Below are positions 46,301 through 58,119 of a stretch of DNA of 64,000 nucleotides, piece by piece. Below the pieces are notes generated by a model that was not told the origin of the DNA, made no database searches, and saw nothing but the letters and a program-made list of their open reading frames with translations. Source of the DNA: Akebia trifoliata. Its lineage: Eukaryota > Streptophyta > Magnoliopsida > Ranunculales > Lardizabalaceae. Numbering within the stretch: position 1 is the stretch's first letter; the number at the start of each line of letters is the position of its first letter. The translations under genes and the position numbers were made by a program. Location of the stretch: assembly GCA_017979445.1 (NCBI GenBank), contig CM030711.1:3534001-3598000 (forward strand), in the 5' to 3' direction.

Positions 46301-49300
46301 TTTGGAATAAAGAAGGGACCGCGGAAGGAAAAATCCACTTAATACCAATGATCTGTTTGGAAAATACTGAACTGTCTCTGTTCGTATGGTCATGCCTAAT
46401 AATAAATACTCCATATGGAAATTCTAGAATGTGCTATTATAATTTTCCTTGTGCATGTTGCATTGATCAAGTTTTAGCTTTCTGTTGAACTATTTTTATC
46501 ATTTACGCTATAACTTTCTTGAAAGTAAAGCAAATGTAAGCTCAATTGTTATAAAACAAACTCAAACTTAACCATAGAACTTTACGAGCTACGCTATAAC
46601 TTTCTTGAAAGTAAAGCAAATGTAAGCTCAATTGTTATAGAACGAACTCAAACTTAACCATAGAACTTTACGAGCCTAATAGCTATGTAGTTTGCTTCTT
46701 GGTATTACATATCTTCACTTCACGAATCAGCTTCAATAAGTCACTGATCCTGTCAGTGCCTTCCAAGAGTCGCCTACGTGTTGAATCCAATATCATTTAC
46801 TGACATTGATGAAATTCACTAAAACAACTAAAGCAGATGACACTTACGTTTTCCATCTCTTCTTCATGTATCTACACATGAGAATCAGAAGGCGATTGAG
46901 AATTTAGTCAAGATGACACTTGTTTTTTATGCAAGTTGATTATAGATTTCTAAGGCCCAATATGCAATGCAATCGGTGGATTCTAGGTCTTCTCATTCAT
47001 GTCAAAGACAGGGAAAACTGTAAAAAATCATATTTGATGGTAAGTTTCAAATGAGAACTTACCCTTTTGATATAGGGAATAATTTTGTTCATTTGTTGTC
47101 CAGGTCTGGACAGCGACCTTTGTGAAAAGTGGTTTTATTAATTTGTTAGGTCATATATTCTACATGACCTAAGCATATTCTTAGGGGGGAAATAAGGATC
47201 ATATTTGTAGTCTTCATTGTGGGTTTGCCTTCTCATTGAACAGTCTATAATGTTGTTCTTGCTAAGCGGCTGCTAAGTGGTCTTCTTTCGAGTGTTGAAT
47301 TTGCAGTTTTCAGCTTTTTTACTAGATAATTCTGTGTTGGGACCTACCTGTTTATGCACCACATAATTAAGGGTGATGGTGGAAAGAACTTTGACATTTC
47401 AGGGCCAAAATATACAAACATAATGGCCTTAATTCTATAGGCAACATCTGGGATTCTGTTATGGCCTCTTTCTGCTTATTATGCAACAGTAATGATATTA
47501 GTCCAAACCTTGGCCTTACATTTTTCTGATGGGTTGGTTTGTGTTGATCAATCAGGGAGAAGATGAATCCTCGTCAAGGTCTTCTATTAGTAAGCAGAGA
47601 CAGTATTCAAAGAGGAAAAACAGAAAAAGTGCTAATGCAATGCCAGATAGGAGTGCCACGGATGGAATCCCTGCAAATAGGTTCAACTGCCAAACCACAT
47701 GCTTATAGTAATTTTGTGCTGTCATACTCAGGCGATCTTGTTGAGGGCACAGACCTGTGATTTTTTTCCCTTTATTGGTATACTATGATTTACACAGTTC
47801 ATTTTTCAGCAAGGTCGGTAATACTCGTGGTTTATGGAGCTTTTTGGTACACCGGTCCACTGAGAAAGAGCTCGGATCGTCAACATTGCATCAAACTGTA
47901 TGACTTGTCATTACTTTGCTCAGTTCTTGCTTATTGTTATGGTAGTATCCATTAGTTTTTTTCCCTTTTAAAAAACATCAAAGTCCCGATGGAGGGGCGG
48001 AATTTTTAAAACGCGTTATGGAATTTTATTTCTTTCCTGAGTTGATTATCTTATAGAATTGGCTATTATTCCTTGTGGTTTGGTTGAGTGCAACGGAGGA
48101 CAATTTACAAGAGGAAATTTCGGTAAAATCAGGAAAAATTGAGCTAGGGTTAGGTTTGTATAACTGTTCCTACTAGTTGGTGTTCTCATATTATATCAAC
48201 AATAAATCACCAAACCACACATTGATATTATTCTTGTATCCAAAATAAATAACCTCAGGTCTGCAACATATTCAAGGTTTATACTGTTTAAAATATGGAA
48301 AAGATCACAATCATGAATCCTAACTCGGAGTCATCAATTGATCAAAAATATCAAAATCAATGTCATCCTCATTATCTTACGCATTATCAATAAAATAGTC
48401 ACCATCAACTTCATAAAGGTCACGTTCTCTTACCGTGCATCAAGGTCATCTTGCATGTTAATCAAGTTAATCACAAAGTTCGTAAAAGTTGCGTCTTATT
48501 AAAAAAAGTCGTGATTAAATTGGTGAAGGGAAAAGTCAGAGAATTTGGTGACTATGACTGCCAGGATAGGTTGTTCTCGGTTAAATTGTTTATTCAGCCT
48601 TAATCCTTGCCTCTCCCTTGGATTTTCATGTTACTTTTATTTGGGTTCCTAAAGTTATGTCTAAGGTCACCTTCTTTGTCTGGTTACCCATTTTGGAAAG
48701 ATTCCTAATCATGGCCAATTGATAAGCAAACTTTGATTTCGTTTATAAATCTAATGGCGAATCGATATACTATCTATTGATACATGGTTCTTTTGAGGGA
48801 AGTTTGGTTTCATCTCCTTTCGTTGTTTTATGCTAATTATTTCTTTTCTAAGTATTGTTTGGAATTATTCCATAGTTGGCAAATTATGGCCTTCACCAAT
48901 AGAGAGAATTTGTGGGTACTAACACTTTTTTCCCCCATATGTTGAGGAATATGGAAAGAAAAGACCAAAAGAATCTTTGAAGGGAATGCGGACACCCTTT
49001 TGGAGGTGATCATTGGTCCATTAGGTTTGCTAAGTTTTCGATGTAAGCTTTTTGATGAGTTTAAGGGGTGTTTTTGGAGGAATTTCTTTTTTAATGGGAC
49101 CTCATGTGATTGGTTCCAAAGTAGTTACTGATTTTCTGCTTTGTACTTAGGTAGGTCTTCTTGACCTCCCCACGCAATAAAATTTTACTTACAGAAAATA
49201 AGAAAGAAAGAGTCAAAAAAAGGAAAAAAGAAAAAGAAAAAGAAAAAGAAAAAGAAAAAATTTACACTCAGTCAGCCCGAATCTGATACAATGTTAGGTA

Positions 49301-52300
49301 AATAATCTCGGAGTGTTAGTTTCACTCTTGTACCATTTGAGAATGTATTTTAAGATCCATTCCATTGTATTGATATGGGGACCATATTGTCTTTTGCTAA
49401 AATATCCTAGAAATTTACTTTGCTCCAGCTGGACCAGATAGAAATTCTGGAAGCTAGACGTCTATCTTGTATTATAGAAAACTTTTCATACTTTTCATAC
49501 TTTTTATTTAAATTTTCATTGATCATGTTTTCTTTTTGCAGGAAGATGAGTGTCTTGAGGAGGCTACTTCTGAAAATAAAGGTGAAGCAAACTTGGAATC
49601 AAATGAGATTCGCCGCTTTGAACTTTTAAGGAGTGAACTAATTGAACTTGAAAAGCGAGTTCAAAGAAGTAGCAACCAGTCCGAGAACAATGAGGTATCT
49701 TTTAGTATATTGTATTTAACATATTGCTAACATTTAAAATCTTGTGAGAGATTTTCCTAAGAGACAGACGTGTACTTAAGTTCATAAATCTATAGGAGGA
49801 ATTTAGCAAATGCATAATTCAGATAAAATCAATTGATGTATGATCCAAAAACTTGTTGGAGGCCTTGAGGTTCTGTTAATCATATAAATTTTTTCCTTCC
49901 AAAAAGCTTGTCTGGCCATTAGTGGTAGGTGCCTCTCCTCTCCCATGGTATGATTCCCACTTTTGAATTCCATTTTGCTTCCTGACCTCCCTTTTCTCCG
50001 AGCTCCTACCACGAAGTACTACTACATTGATTTTGTTATGTGTTATTTAAATCAAATCAACTCTTAAGCGTTTGTTGTTTTTGCGGTTTTAGATTACTGA
50101 TGTATAAGTCTCTTAAAAAACAATTTGCATGTGGAAGTCTTTGGGATGATATCTTTTTTGTGTGTCATTTTGTATGAGAAGTTCAACTAATTTGCTCCAT
50201 ATTTATTCGCCATTCTCTCTATTCATTTTTGTGATGGGTTGTAACTTGTAAGAGTTAAGGCCTAGATCACCATTTTCCTATGAATTTTTATTTTATTTTT
50301 TTGTAGTGTGCAGGCATGTTGGCACCCCGACCTTCCCTTGAACTGTGCAAACTTGTAAAATTTACTGATCCCACCTAGTGTTACTTCTAGGAAATTGTTG
50401 TCTTAATTTCTTGAGATAAAATGAACTGCTTCCTGTGCAATTCGTCTAGAAAGGGAACATTCTTGGAGTCTTCTTGTACTAAAGTTGCGGCAGGAAGACA
50501 AAGAGGGTTCTTGACCTGTATGTAAGGTTAGCAAGGAAGGATAAAAAAGAAATATTATTTAAACCACGTATAGAAGTTCCTTTCACCTTAAGTGCAAGCT
50601 TGTGGCCAATCTATAAATCATCTTATTCATGTTGTGATTGCTAGGGAATTGTGAGGTTATTACTTTAGCTCATTTGATGTTAGTTTGACATTTTTTCCTT
50701 TCTTTTTATGTTGGACCTTTCTTAAAGCTGGTTGATTTCTGTCTTCCAATCTAGAGGTTGAGTTTTGTGGGGATTGTTACTATTTGCAGTATATTGGGGC
50801 TTTCGGAAAGAGTGTAATATTTGCAGTATATTTGCTTCAGTCTATCATTTTGAATATCAAGACCTTGTACTTTTGGGATAGTTATTCAAGGAGTGAGGTT
50901 ATTTATTTTATATTTCACTTTTGCACTCCAAAGGTAGGCCCTCTTGGCCTGTTGACCGACTTGTTTTTCTTTTGTGTTACCATGTTGAACAAAGTTCCAA
51001 CTATATATAACATCATCGCTCGAGGCATTTATCCATTATCATTGTTCGTTTGCCTCTAGAGTGGTGAGTCAATCAATTATCTTTCTCTGCATTGTAGGTT
51101 CTCATGTGAGATATGGGTTCATTTCTTGTCTCTTTTCTGATATTCAAGTTGCTTCCCTCATTGGTGGTTTCTTTGTTTCAATCTTGGGATCTTAGGGTGT
51201 TCCTAGGTTCCCCTATTTCATATTGGGGCATCTGGAAGTAAAGGAATTGCAAGGTCTTCGAAGGCAAGGAGTACTCTTTACAAGAAGTCATCATTAGCAT
51301 TTTGGGTTATATGTTTTTTAGTTGCTGTAGTCTCAAGGAATTTAAAGTATATTTTTAAAAGAGTTTTTGTTTATGAGGGAAAATCTTTGTAAAGATCATG
51401 TTTAGTTTGTTTTTTCTGTTTATATTTTGGAGGTCATCTGGGCTTAATTAGTTATATATTTCAATGTATTTGCTTATGTATCAGAATTGTTTTTGTCATG
51501 CTGTAGTTGTCATTGGTGCGACCAAATACTGGAACTGACCAATGGATTTCACATATATGATGGCATGCTATTTAACTGTCCAAAACTCAGACAAATAATG
51601 ATTTTTTGCCACTTTTCTAATACTCAGTTCTCTTTGTGAGTTCATTCTGGTGAAAACTGATTTTGTAGTTTTCCTGTTGGTTTTGGATAACTAGTGTTAA
51701 TGAAGTTGATGGATGTGTATCTCTCAGGATATTCAGATTACAGAGCACAACAAAGTCAGTTATGGCGCTGAAGTTGCAGGCAATCAACTAGTTCAGGCGC
51801 AAAAGAAAGAAAATATCATCGACAAATCAATTGATAAGCTAAAAGAAACTAGCACGGTATGAATGTCTTCTAGTGTCATTAGTCAAGAGATGATATTTAG
51901 CTAAGTGTTGCTGATGCTAATTATGTTAGATAAACAAGGTGCAAAGAGAGCGAACGAGACCCACCGCTTGATGGGTCTTATATCTCGTAGGTCAAATTTC
52001 AATATGATCTCATTCTTACCAGGTGTTTGAAACCATCAGAGTGAGTGACCACGTAATATCTTTTTGGGGTGTCCAAACAAATGTGGTATATTGGATGCTT
52101 AAGATCACCTTTGAGTTGGATTTTAGCTTGGGAGATATTCTAGGTGGGGCCATCAAAAGGTCACCCTCTTCAGTTTATTTACATGAATCTTAAATACCAT
52201 ATTTATATTTATAAATCATAAGAGGCCACTTTGTTTATTTATTTTCAAGGGGAGGTCCCTTGTGTATATAATTTGCAGATGTAGTGAAAGAAGATATGAA

Positions 52301-55250
52301 CTCACTCCCAATAACAAAAGACTTAATTTAGGACAAAGTGGAATGGATGAACATGATTCATTTAGCCAGCTCCAAATCTTTGTGATGTGGGTAGATGGAA
52401 TTCAAGAGGGGAGCAAATTCAAAACTAGAACTATGGAGGAATTCATTCAAAACTATGGGTTTTAAGATAAATAGGACCAAGATGGAATGCTCTGCAAATG
52501 TCTTTATGACATATCTAATGAAGTGCTAATTTAAAATTGATAGACAAACAATACCCCAAAAAGATCACTTTCATTATTTAGATTCAAGTATACATAAAGA
52601 TGGACAAATTGGTGAGAATATTACCCAAATAATTGGTGTTGTGCGGGTGTGTGTGTGCGTGTTTTTTTTTTTTTAAATTGGAGTGTTATGAAGTCCGCTT
52701 GTATCAGTCAAACGAAAGGAAAAAATTGTACAAGACAATAATAATAATAGCTGTGCTTTGGAAGAAACAACACATTCATAGAAAAGTTAAGGATGTTGAG
52801 ATGTATGAGTAGCAAGACTGGAGAAGAGAAAATCAGAAATGAATATATTGAAAGAAATTTAGGAATAGCTCTAATAGGAGATAAAATAAAGGAAACTTTT
52901 ATATAGTTTTTGCATTTGCAAAATAGATCAATAGCAACACCAGTGAGAATGAATGCTTTGGAGCAAACCGAGGACCCTAAAATTGCAAGAAGAAAACTGA
53001 AAATGACATGGATGGAAGAAAAGACGAGAAAAACTCATTTATTGACATAAGATATGATTATGATAGACTTAAATGGTGAAAGAGTGTTCATGTTGCCTGC
53101 TCCTCTAATTGGGATGATGATATAATCTGAGGTTTACATCACATTGAACATTACTGCCATGCCATGGAACCAACTCAATGTTTTGAACAATTCAATGTTG
53201 AGCCACCTCTTGGGTGGGCTACAGCTACATAGCCTAAAAATAAAACCATCTAGATGATATTTTCCTTTCGAAAATAGCCACGCCATGTTCCTGCTGTATC
53301 TAGGTAACATAGCTTGCTCCTAACTAGCCATCAAAGGTTTGTTTTGAGTAAAACCTTTTGGTAGACTTAACATGGTTTAGTAGTTTACCCGTTACATTTA
53401 TTGAAGAGTTAGTGTGCATGAGTAAACTAGTAGTCGTTGTTAGCTAGAAATTTATTCTAGATCACGTGTGTGAGTAGACAAGAAATTGATCTATTTGTTT
53501 GTAGAAGTTTGTATATTGGTCTCTCAGCAAAAGAGACTTACTATGTAATATTTCTGTAAGCAGGATGTTTGGCAAGGCACTCAACTTTTAGGGATCGATG
53601 TAGCTGCTGCTTCAGTGTTGCTTGGAAGGGCTCTTACAGGTGACGAACTAACAGAAAAAGAGAAGAAAGCACTTCGAAGAACTCTAACGGACTTGGCATC
53701 TGTGGTTCCTATAGGCATTCTCATGCTCCTTCCTGTACGTACTTACTGCTCATGTCCTCTTATTTCCGTGCCTGCCATATTCTCTCTTGATCTAATGTTT
53801 TCGTATCTCCACATCTTAATTGATTGTATTTGGGAAGCTACGGCTGAGATGGACATAAAATATATGTTCCTTGTGATTTTTTGTGCGGCTCATGTTTGCT
53901 TTTCTGTACAATGAGTTGGCCACCTATTTCAGGCCATGGTCGAGAACATACCTATTGTCCCAATCATCAAATGATCAACTTTCAATCGTCATTTCAATGC
54001 CCAATTTTCACATGCGCATAACCCTTTCAATTGTCGAAGTTGGATATCGACCTGAAATCTGTGATCACCCAATTGATATCATTTTTGGGTGTGGTCCACA
54101 TAAGAAGCCACCAACTTAGCTATAAGTGGCAAGACGTGTGGAGTGTTGTTCCCACGTCTTAGGTTCAAACCCACTTGAACTCAACTTCATGTGCTAACCA
54201 CTAACCCTACACCTATCAAAAAAAAAAAAAAAAAAAAAAAGAAAAAAGAGAGAAAAAAAATGAAAAAGAAAAATAAGAGGAAGCAACCTACTAATTGAAT
54301 ATGTTCCGGATTGTGTAAGTTCGCTATGACTGATATAATATTGGTGTCCATTATGACACAAAAATCTAACCCATCTAATTGAACTTCCTCATCTCAATGC
54401 AAGTCTTGTTCCGTGGTTATATCGTGGACCATTTGGAAGATAGGTACTCAAACATGGATTTATAAGGATGCTAGTTGCTCCATGCTTGTCTGGAGAGATC
54501 TCTATCGTGCGTTTGTTGCAGTTGCTGTGATTTGGGGCATCGCATTGATGGCCTCTGTAAAATGTCTGGAATCCAAAATTAGACTATTAGATGGCCTTAA
54601 TCATCCCATTGATTGTACTTTTTAACTGGATAGAAAAATAGGAACCAGGACAAGGCTATGCATCAAATTCCTAGGAATTGTTTAACCATTTTCACAATCT
54701 CCATTTGATTTATTGTACATTGCTTAGCAAATTAACTGGAAGTTTATTAACACTTTAATTAACCATATTCTCAATCAATGCAGTTGCTTCTACCATATTA
54801 TTCTATATTGGTTTTGTCTCTCCTATTGTATAGATGTACTTCACATGACTCCCTTACCAATAATTACACCCTCCATGACTACAAGACAATTCAACTCTAT
54901 TATACTTTTACTAGTTCTTAACCTGCTCTTGATCTAATGTTAGAGAATAAAACCTTGTAATTTACAGGTTACTGCAGTCGGGCATGCGGCGATGTTGGCT
55001 GCTATACAAAGATATGTACCAGCTCTGGTATGTAGCTTCTGATACCGTTTTCTACCTTAATCCGAATATCTCCCTGGAATGTCAGTATATATACACTAGG
55101 CTCCAACGGTTTGGTGTTTGGCAGATACCTTCAACATATGGACAAGAGAGGTTAGATCTCTTGAGGCAGCTTGAGAAAATGAAGGAGATGGAGAGCAGTG
55201 AGATGAACCGTGAAGACACTGTAGAGGGAAATAGCCCAGGCAACTTATAA
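40319..55250 (+). CDS. LETM1-like protein, complete, 18 exons, about 912 aa
   Basis: Large plant protein annotated as LETM1-like (as in Arabidopsis At3g11560 and At5g06220); exact role unclear, an organelle location is likely. Exons: 40319-40359, 40843-41299, 41877-41968, 42440-42604, 42712-43105, 43274-43392, 43511-43583, 43809-44029, 44154-44198, 44858-44945, 45835-46026, 47556-47680, 47810-47897, 49542-49694, 51728-51856, 53564-53734, 54968-55027 and 55125-55250. They total 2739 nt and every phase agrees. The short first exon 'MAIKLHNSSFISS' looks like the start of a transit peptide. Then come 'WGYPRQRHRMKHALSKYDKN', 'FWSEQLPMVVTTFVNYFERD', 'RRFELLRSELIELEKRVQRS' (coiled coil) and a C-terminal LETM1-type region: 'LLGRALTGDELTEKEKKALR', 'DLASVVPIGILMLLPVTAVG', 'IPSTYGQERLDLLRQLEKM'. 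Several introns hold LINE or SINE debris. It converges on the TBL gene. Confidence 0.92.
40655..40790 (+). mobile_element. LTR-end/primer-binding-site-like scrap in intron 1 of the LETM1-like gene
   Basis: 'gggtatcagagccaac' at about 40745-40760 resembles the initiator-Met tRNA primer-binding site (TGGTATCAGAGC) found right after the 5' LTR of many plant retrotransposons. The preceding 'tcaagaccccaaagagatat' is consistent with an LTR end. No coding part follows; confidence is low. Confidence 0.3.
46505..46676. repeat. 86-bp tandem duplication in intron 11 of the LETM1-like gene
   Basis: 'acgctataactttcttgaaa' starts at 46505 and again at 46591, and the 86-bp units are identical except for about three bases (for example 'ttataaaacaaac' against 'ttatagaacgaac'). 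This is a recent local duplication. The rest of intron 11 (46027-47555) holds nothing I recognise. Confidence 0.85.
48600..49257 (+). mobile_element. L1-type LINE remnant in intron 13 of the LETM1-like gene
   Basis: Plus-strand reading with frame changes gives 'PKVMSKVTFFVWLPILERFL', then 'ESIYYLLIHG', then 'ERKDQKNLEGNADTLLEV'-like residues near 48955-49010, in the order of the zinc-binding region at the end of plant L1 reverse-transcriptase ORFs ('P.K..FF.W......L', 'E...HLL.HC', 'WKERN.R.F.G'). The 3' end 'cgcaataaaattttacttac' and an A-rich tail (49198-49260) follow. Dead copy. Confidence 0.7.
51170..51400 (+). mobile_element. Short L1-type LINE fragment in intron 14 of the LETM1-like gene
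   Basis: Around 51225-51350 the plus strand reads 'IWKWKNCKVFEGKEYSLQEV' followed by 'IISILGYMFFSCCSLKEF', matching the end of plant L1 ORF2 ('IWKERN.R.FEG....'). Only this terminal piece is readable. The rest of intron 14 (49695-51170) is T-rich and otherwise unremarkable. Confidence 0.6.
52260..53085 (+). mobile_element. RTE-type LINE remnant in intron 15 of the LETM1-like gene
   Basis: Plus-strand reading with frame changes gives, in order: 'TMGFKINRTKMECSANVF' (about 52450-52505), 'IDRQTIPQKDHFHYLDSSIH' then 'KDGQIGENITQ' (about 52538-52630), and 'RNLGIALIGDKIKETFI' (about 52855-52905). This is the conserved series between the polymerase core and the C-terminus of plant RTE elements ('GLKISR.KTEYM.C', 'YLGS.I..DG.ID.D...RI', 'LGVAPI..K.RE..LRW'). 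Stops and indels show it is dead. Confidence 0.78.
54105..54240 (+). mobile_element. tRNA-derived SINE with poly(A) tail in intron 16 of the LETM1-like gene
   Basis: A-box 'ttagctataagtgg' (about 54115-54128) and B-box 'aggttcaaaccc' (54161-54172), about 45 bp apart, then a short body and an A run at 54219-54240. This layout is typical of a plant SINE. It is the best copy of a family that also includes 2795-2950 (shared 'gtggagtg.tgttcc' and 'tcttaggttcaaaccc'). Confidence 0.7.
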
Positions 55251-55317
55251 GCTTCGAAACCCTGTACAAGGTTTGGATATAATCTAATAATTCTCTATGA
55301 TAACCCATCTTTACTGT

Positions 55318-57153
55318 CTAGCTCTTCTTAGTTCTGTAGCCCTTTGATAACAGATGGGCATAGAGAAGCTTGTTCCATGTGTCTGGCACTCCGGGGAGAC
55401 ACCAATGGCTGCAGTCTTGAATGAATGGAACTGGTGTACCTGCCTCTCGGTAGATCGAAGGGTGACCATCTTTCCTATGCTCTGTCAAATGTGTAATATT
55501 TAGAAACTCTACGTTTCTCTTTGCATTCTTCATCTGTTCAATTGTTTCATAAATAAACACATTATTCCATGGCTCGGCCTCAAGATTGGTGTTGTTAGTT
55601 TCTGGTTCCATGTCAGAGTCACATTGCCCGCCATCACTCCATGTTCCACTACTGCAATCTTAGGATTCAAAATCATGAGTTTCTTCACATATCTTAGGTG
55701 ATGCTCATCTAGTTTATAGTATGAACTTGAAACAATATGCTAAAAGAGCCGAGGTGATAATGGTCTAGAAAGTTAAGCCATTGTCTCTTGTGCTCTTGGT
55801 GTATTGGTTTGATTATTATCAGTTTACTTGCCTAAAATGCACTGGAGAGTAGCTTCGGAAGAAGACTTGGTTGTTCTCGGCAACAAAATTCTGTGTAACC
55901 CATGATTTCCACGTCTGTAGAGACCTCCGAAAAGCTTCCCTCACATCCATCGTCATGTTCACCTCTCGACCTTCTTGGAAATACCATCCCCTGAAACACA
56001 AAATACAACTGTTATGGATCTATTAGACACAAGGTTTGATTTTCTTAGTAGGGGAAATGGGTTTCATACATCTTTAGAGTTTTATCTTGATTCCACCAGT
56101 GTCCAGCATTGAAAACCAAGACATCTGCACCAACCCATTTAGTGGAATACCAGTGCAGTTGATCGATCCTGATGGTGCTCCGGATTTGTTCCGAAGAATT
56201 CTGTGGGGGACGATCTGTGATCACTAGAAAAGGGACCCTGTAGTATTCAAGTGTGAGGTTGTAGGTCTGGAATCTGATGGAGAGGTAACCCTTGTGTTTG
56301 GTGATTGGGTTCCCATTTTCTTCAAAAATACTTGATTTGTTGGAGACTCCCTGTGCAAGCATGCATACTAGAGACTCCCATTGGTTTCTACCTATTGAGT
56401 CACCGGCGAATACTATTCGTCCATTTCTGCTCCTCTCTAGTAGCTCGCTCGCATTAAATCTGTTGATTGGAGATGGAAAGCTAAGACAAAGGAAAAACGA
56501 GTTTTATATTACCACACCAACTTTTTACTAACACACTTTTAAGTATGATGTTTGATGTAGATAACCATTTTATTGGTTGTTGATCTAGGAATTTTTTTTC
56601 TCTTTTGTTTCAAAACCTTATAATTGCTTCTAAATAAAAGTTAGTACGGAAATATAAACCCTACAACAATTGAGGGAAGAAATCATGACAGGGTGTTATT
56701 TCGCTTTTTCTCATTAGTATTAACAGATCCAACCACTACTACTATAATCAAGAGAGCATTACCAGAACCCTACCTTGGAAGATCACAACCATCCGGTTTC
56801 CATTGCCATTTGATATAATCACGATCCTTACGTCCATTTTGTTGGCATTTGAAGCCAGGATCAAGAAATGGGCAGTCTTCATTATATGTTTGAAGCAAAT
56901 ATCTTTCGTCTCTTACCCATTGGCCTATAGAATAATCACAAACCCCAGAATCAGAATTTCGATTGTTCTGTTGAAATCCCAGCGAGAGACCGCTATGAAG
57001 AACGGATTGAAATTGGAAGGGATTAATGAGGCTAAGTATCATAAAGAAAGAAAAGAGAAGAAGAAAGACAAATGCACAAGTTCGTTCTTTCTTAACGAAA
57101 GAGAGAAATTGATATTTTTGGACCAAAGGTGTAGGAGGAGATTGAAGATCCAT
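55318..57153 (-). CDS. TBL: Trichome birefringence-like (TBL8/9-type) O-acetyltransferase, complete, 4 exons, 420 aa
   Basis: Golgi enzyme family that O-acetylates cell-wall polysaccharides. Minus-strand exons, 5' to 3': 57153-56774, 56459-56070, 55990-55832 and 55651-55318, 1263 nt in total, phases consistent. A type II anchor, '[20 protein letters not shown]', lies at about residues 26-45. The TBL domain starts '[20 protein letters not shown]' and continues '[20 protein letters not shown]'. The DUF231/PC-esterase catalytic blocks are both present: GDS in '[20 protein letters not shown]' and DXXH in '[15 protein letters not shown]'. '[16 protein letters not shown]' is also typical. Intron 3 uses a GC donor (AG|GCAAGT). 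Assignment to TBL8/9 rests on the LETM1-like neighbour (At3g11560/At3g11570 in my memory). The acetylated polymer is not evident from sequence. Confidence 0.93.
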
Positions 57154-58119
57154 GATAAGAGGAAGGAGAAGGAGAAGGAGAAGGATGAATGGTTTTTGAA
57201 GAGAAGAGGAGAGAGAATGAAGGGTTTTTCATTTTTATTTTAGGTAGTCTGGATGTAATCGGCTTTGTGGAAGAAAGTTTGTTAAAAGTTGAACGTTTCT
57301 TCTTGTAATATCAGACACGTTTGGTTCTTTTTGTGTAACGTGCATTGTAATTGCATGCTCTTAGTTTTACAAATCGTTGAGTCAACTCAAAACTTATTTT
57401 TATTTTAGTTAGTCTTAATGTAAACGGCTTTGTGGAAGAAAAGTTTCTTTAGATCATGGTTTTTAAACTCATTTTGACGTCTTCCACGAATGAGACCGAG
57501 TCGTCTTGGATGAGTTTTCCAAAATGTTTGAGTCGTCTCATTCAACAATGAGAAAAATGAACTGTGATTTTAAATCTCATCCGATTCGTTTGATTTGTCT
57601 ATCTGTCTCATTCGTGGATGATTCTGAGACGTATCGGACGAGTCGTCTTGGTCTCGGATGAGATTTAAAACCATGTTTGAGATAGGTATCTATGAAATTC
57701 ATATTATCATGATATATATAAATTCTGGTCGTGCTCATATGTTTTTTTTATCGATCCTTTAAAAGAAACATATCCATATGTGTGTTAGGATATTTAAGTG
57801 CACTTTTATAATTTCAAAAAAGAATTATTTAATATGAATTTAGATCGATAATAAAGATCCGATAAATAACTTAAAAATAAGTTGAATCCCAATTCCAATC
57901 TTAAGGGTCCAACCCATTATAATCAAATCTAATGGGACAGTATTTCCAACAAAAAACAGAGACAGAGATTAAGATAAAATTGGCAGGACACATAACTTAT
58001 ATTTTCTTTTTTGGATCATTCCTTGGAGAGAAACCAAGTGGTTACCAATGGCTTTAAAAATTAAAAACAAAATTCATTTAATTGAAAGAAAAGAGACAAA
58101 CAAGGTAATATTATGGAAT
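57154..58119. other. TBL promoter side and S28 3' flank
   Basis: Next to the TBL start the minus strand is CT-rich ('ccttctcc' repeats, 57155-57185). From about 57450 to 57675 there is a diverged repeat with 'gagtcgtct', 'gatttaaa' and 'gagacgtatcggacga' words, related to 16955-17165 and to 29450-29620. No gene seen. Confidence 0.45.

Noticed and set aside
54413..54625. 70-codon plus-strand open frame in a LETM1-like intron
   Set aside because: No recognisable domain, not joined to flanking exons in phase, and the known exons already give a continuous protein across this intron.
56803..57243. 146-codon open frame on the plus strand
   Set aside because: It is antisense to TBL exon 1 and its Lys/Glu-rich end comes from a purine repeat in the TBL leader. 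The minus-strand frame has clear TBL motifs.
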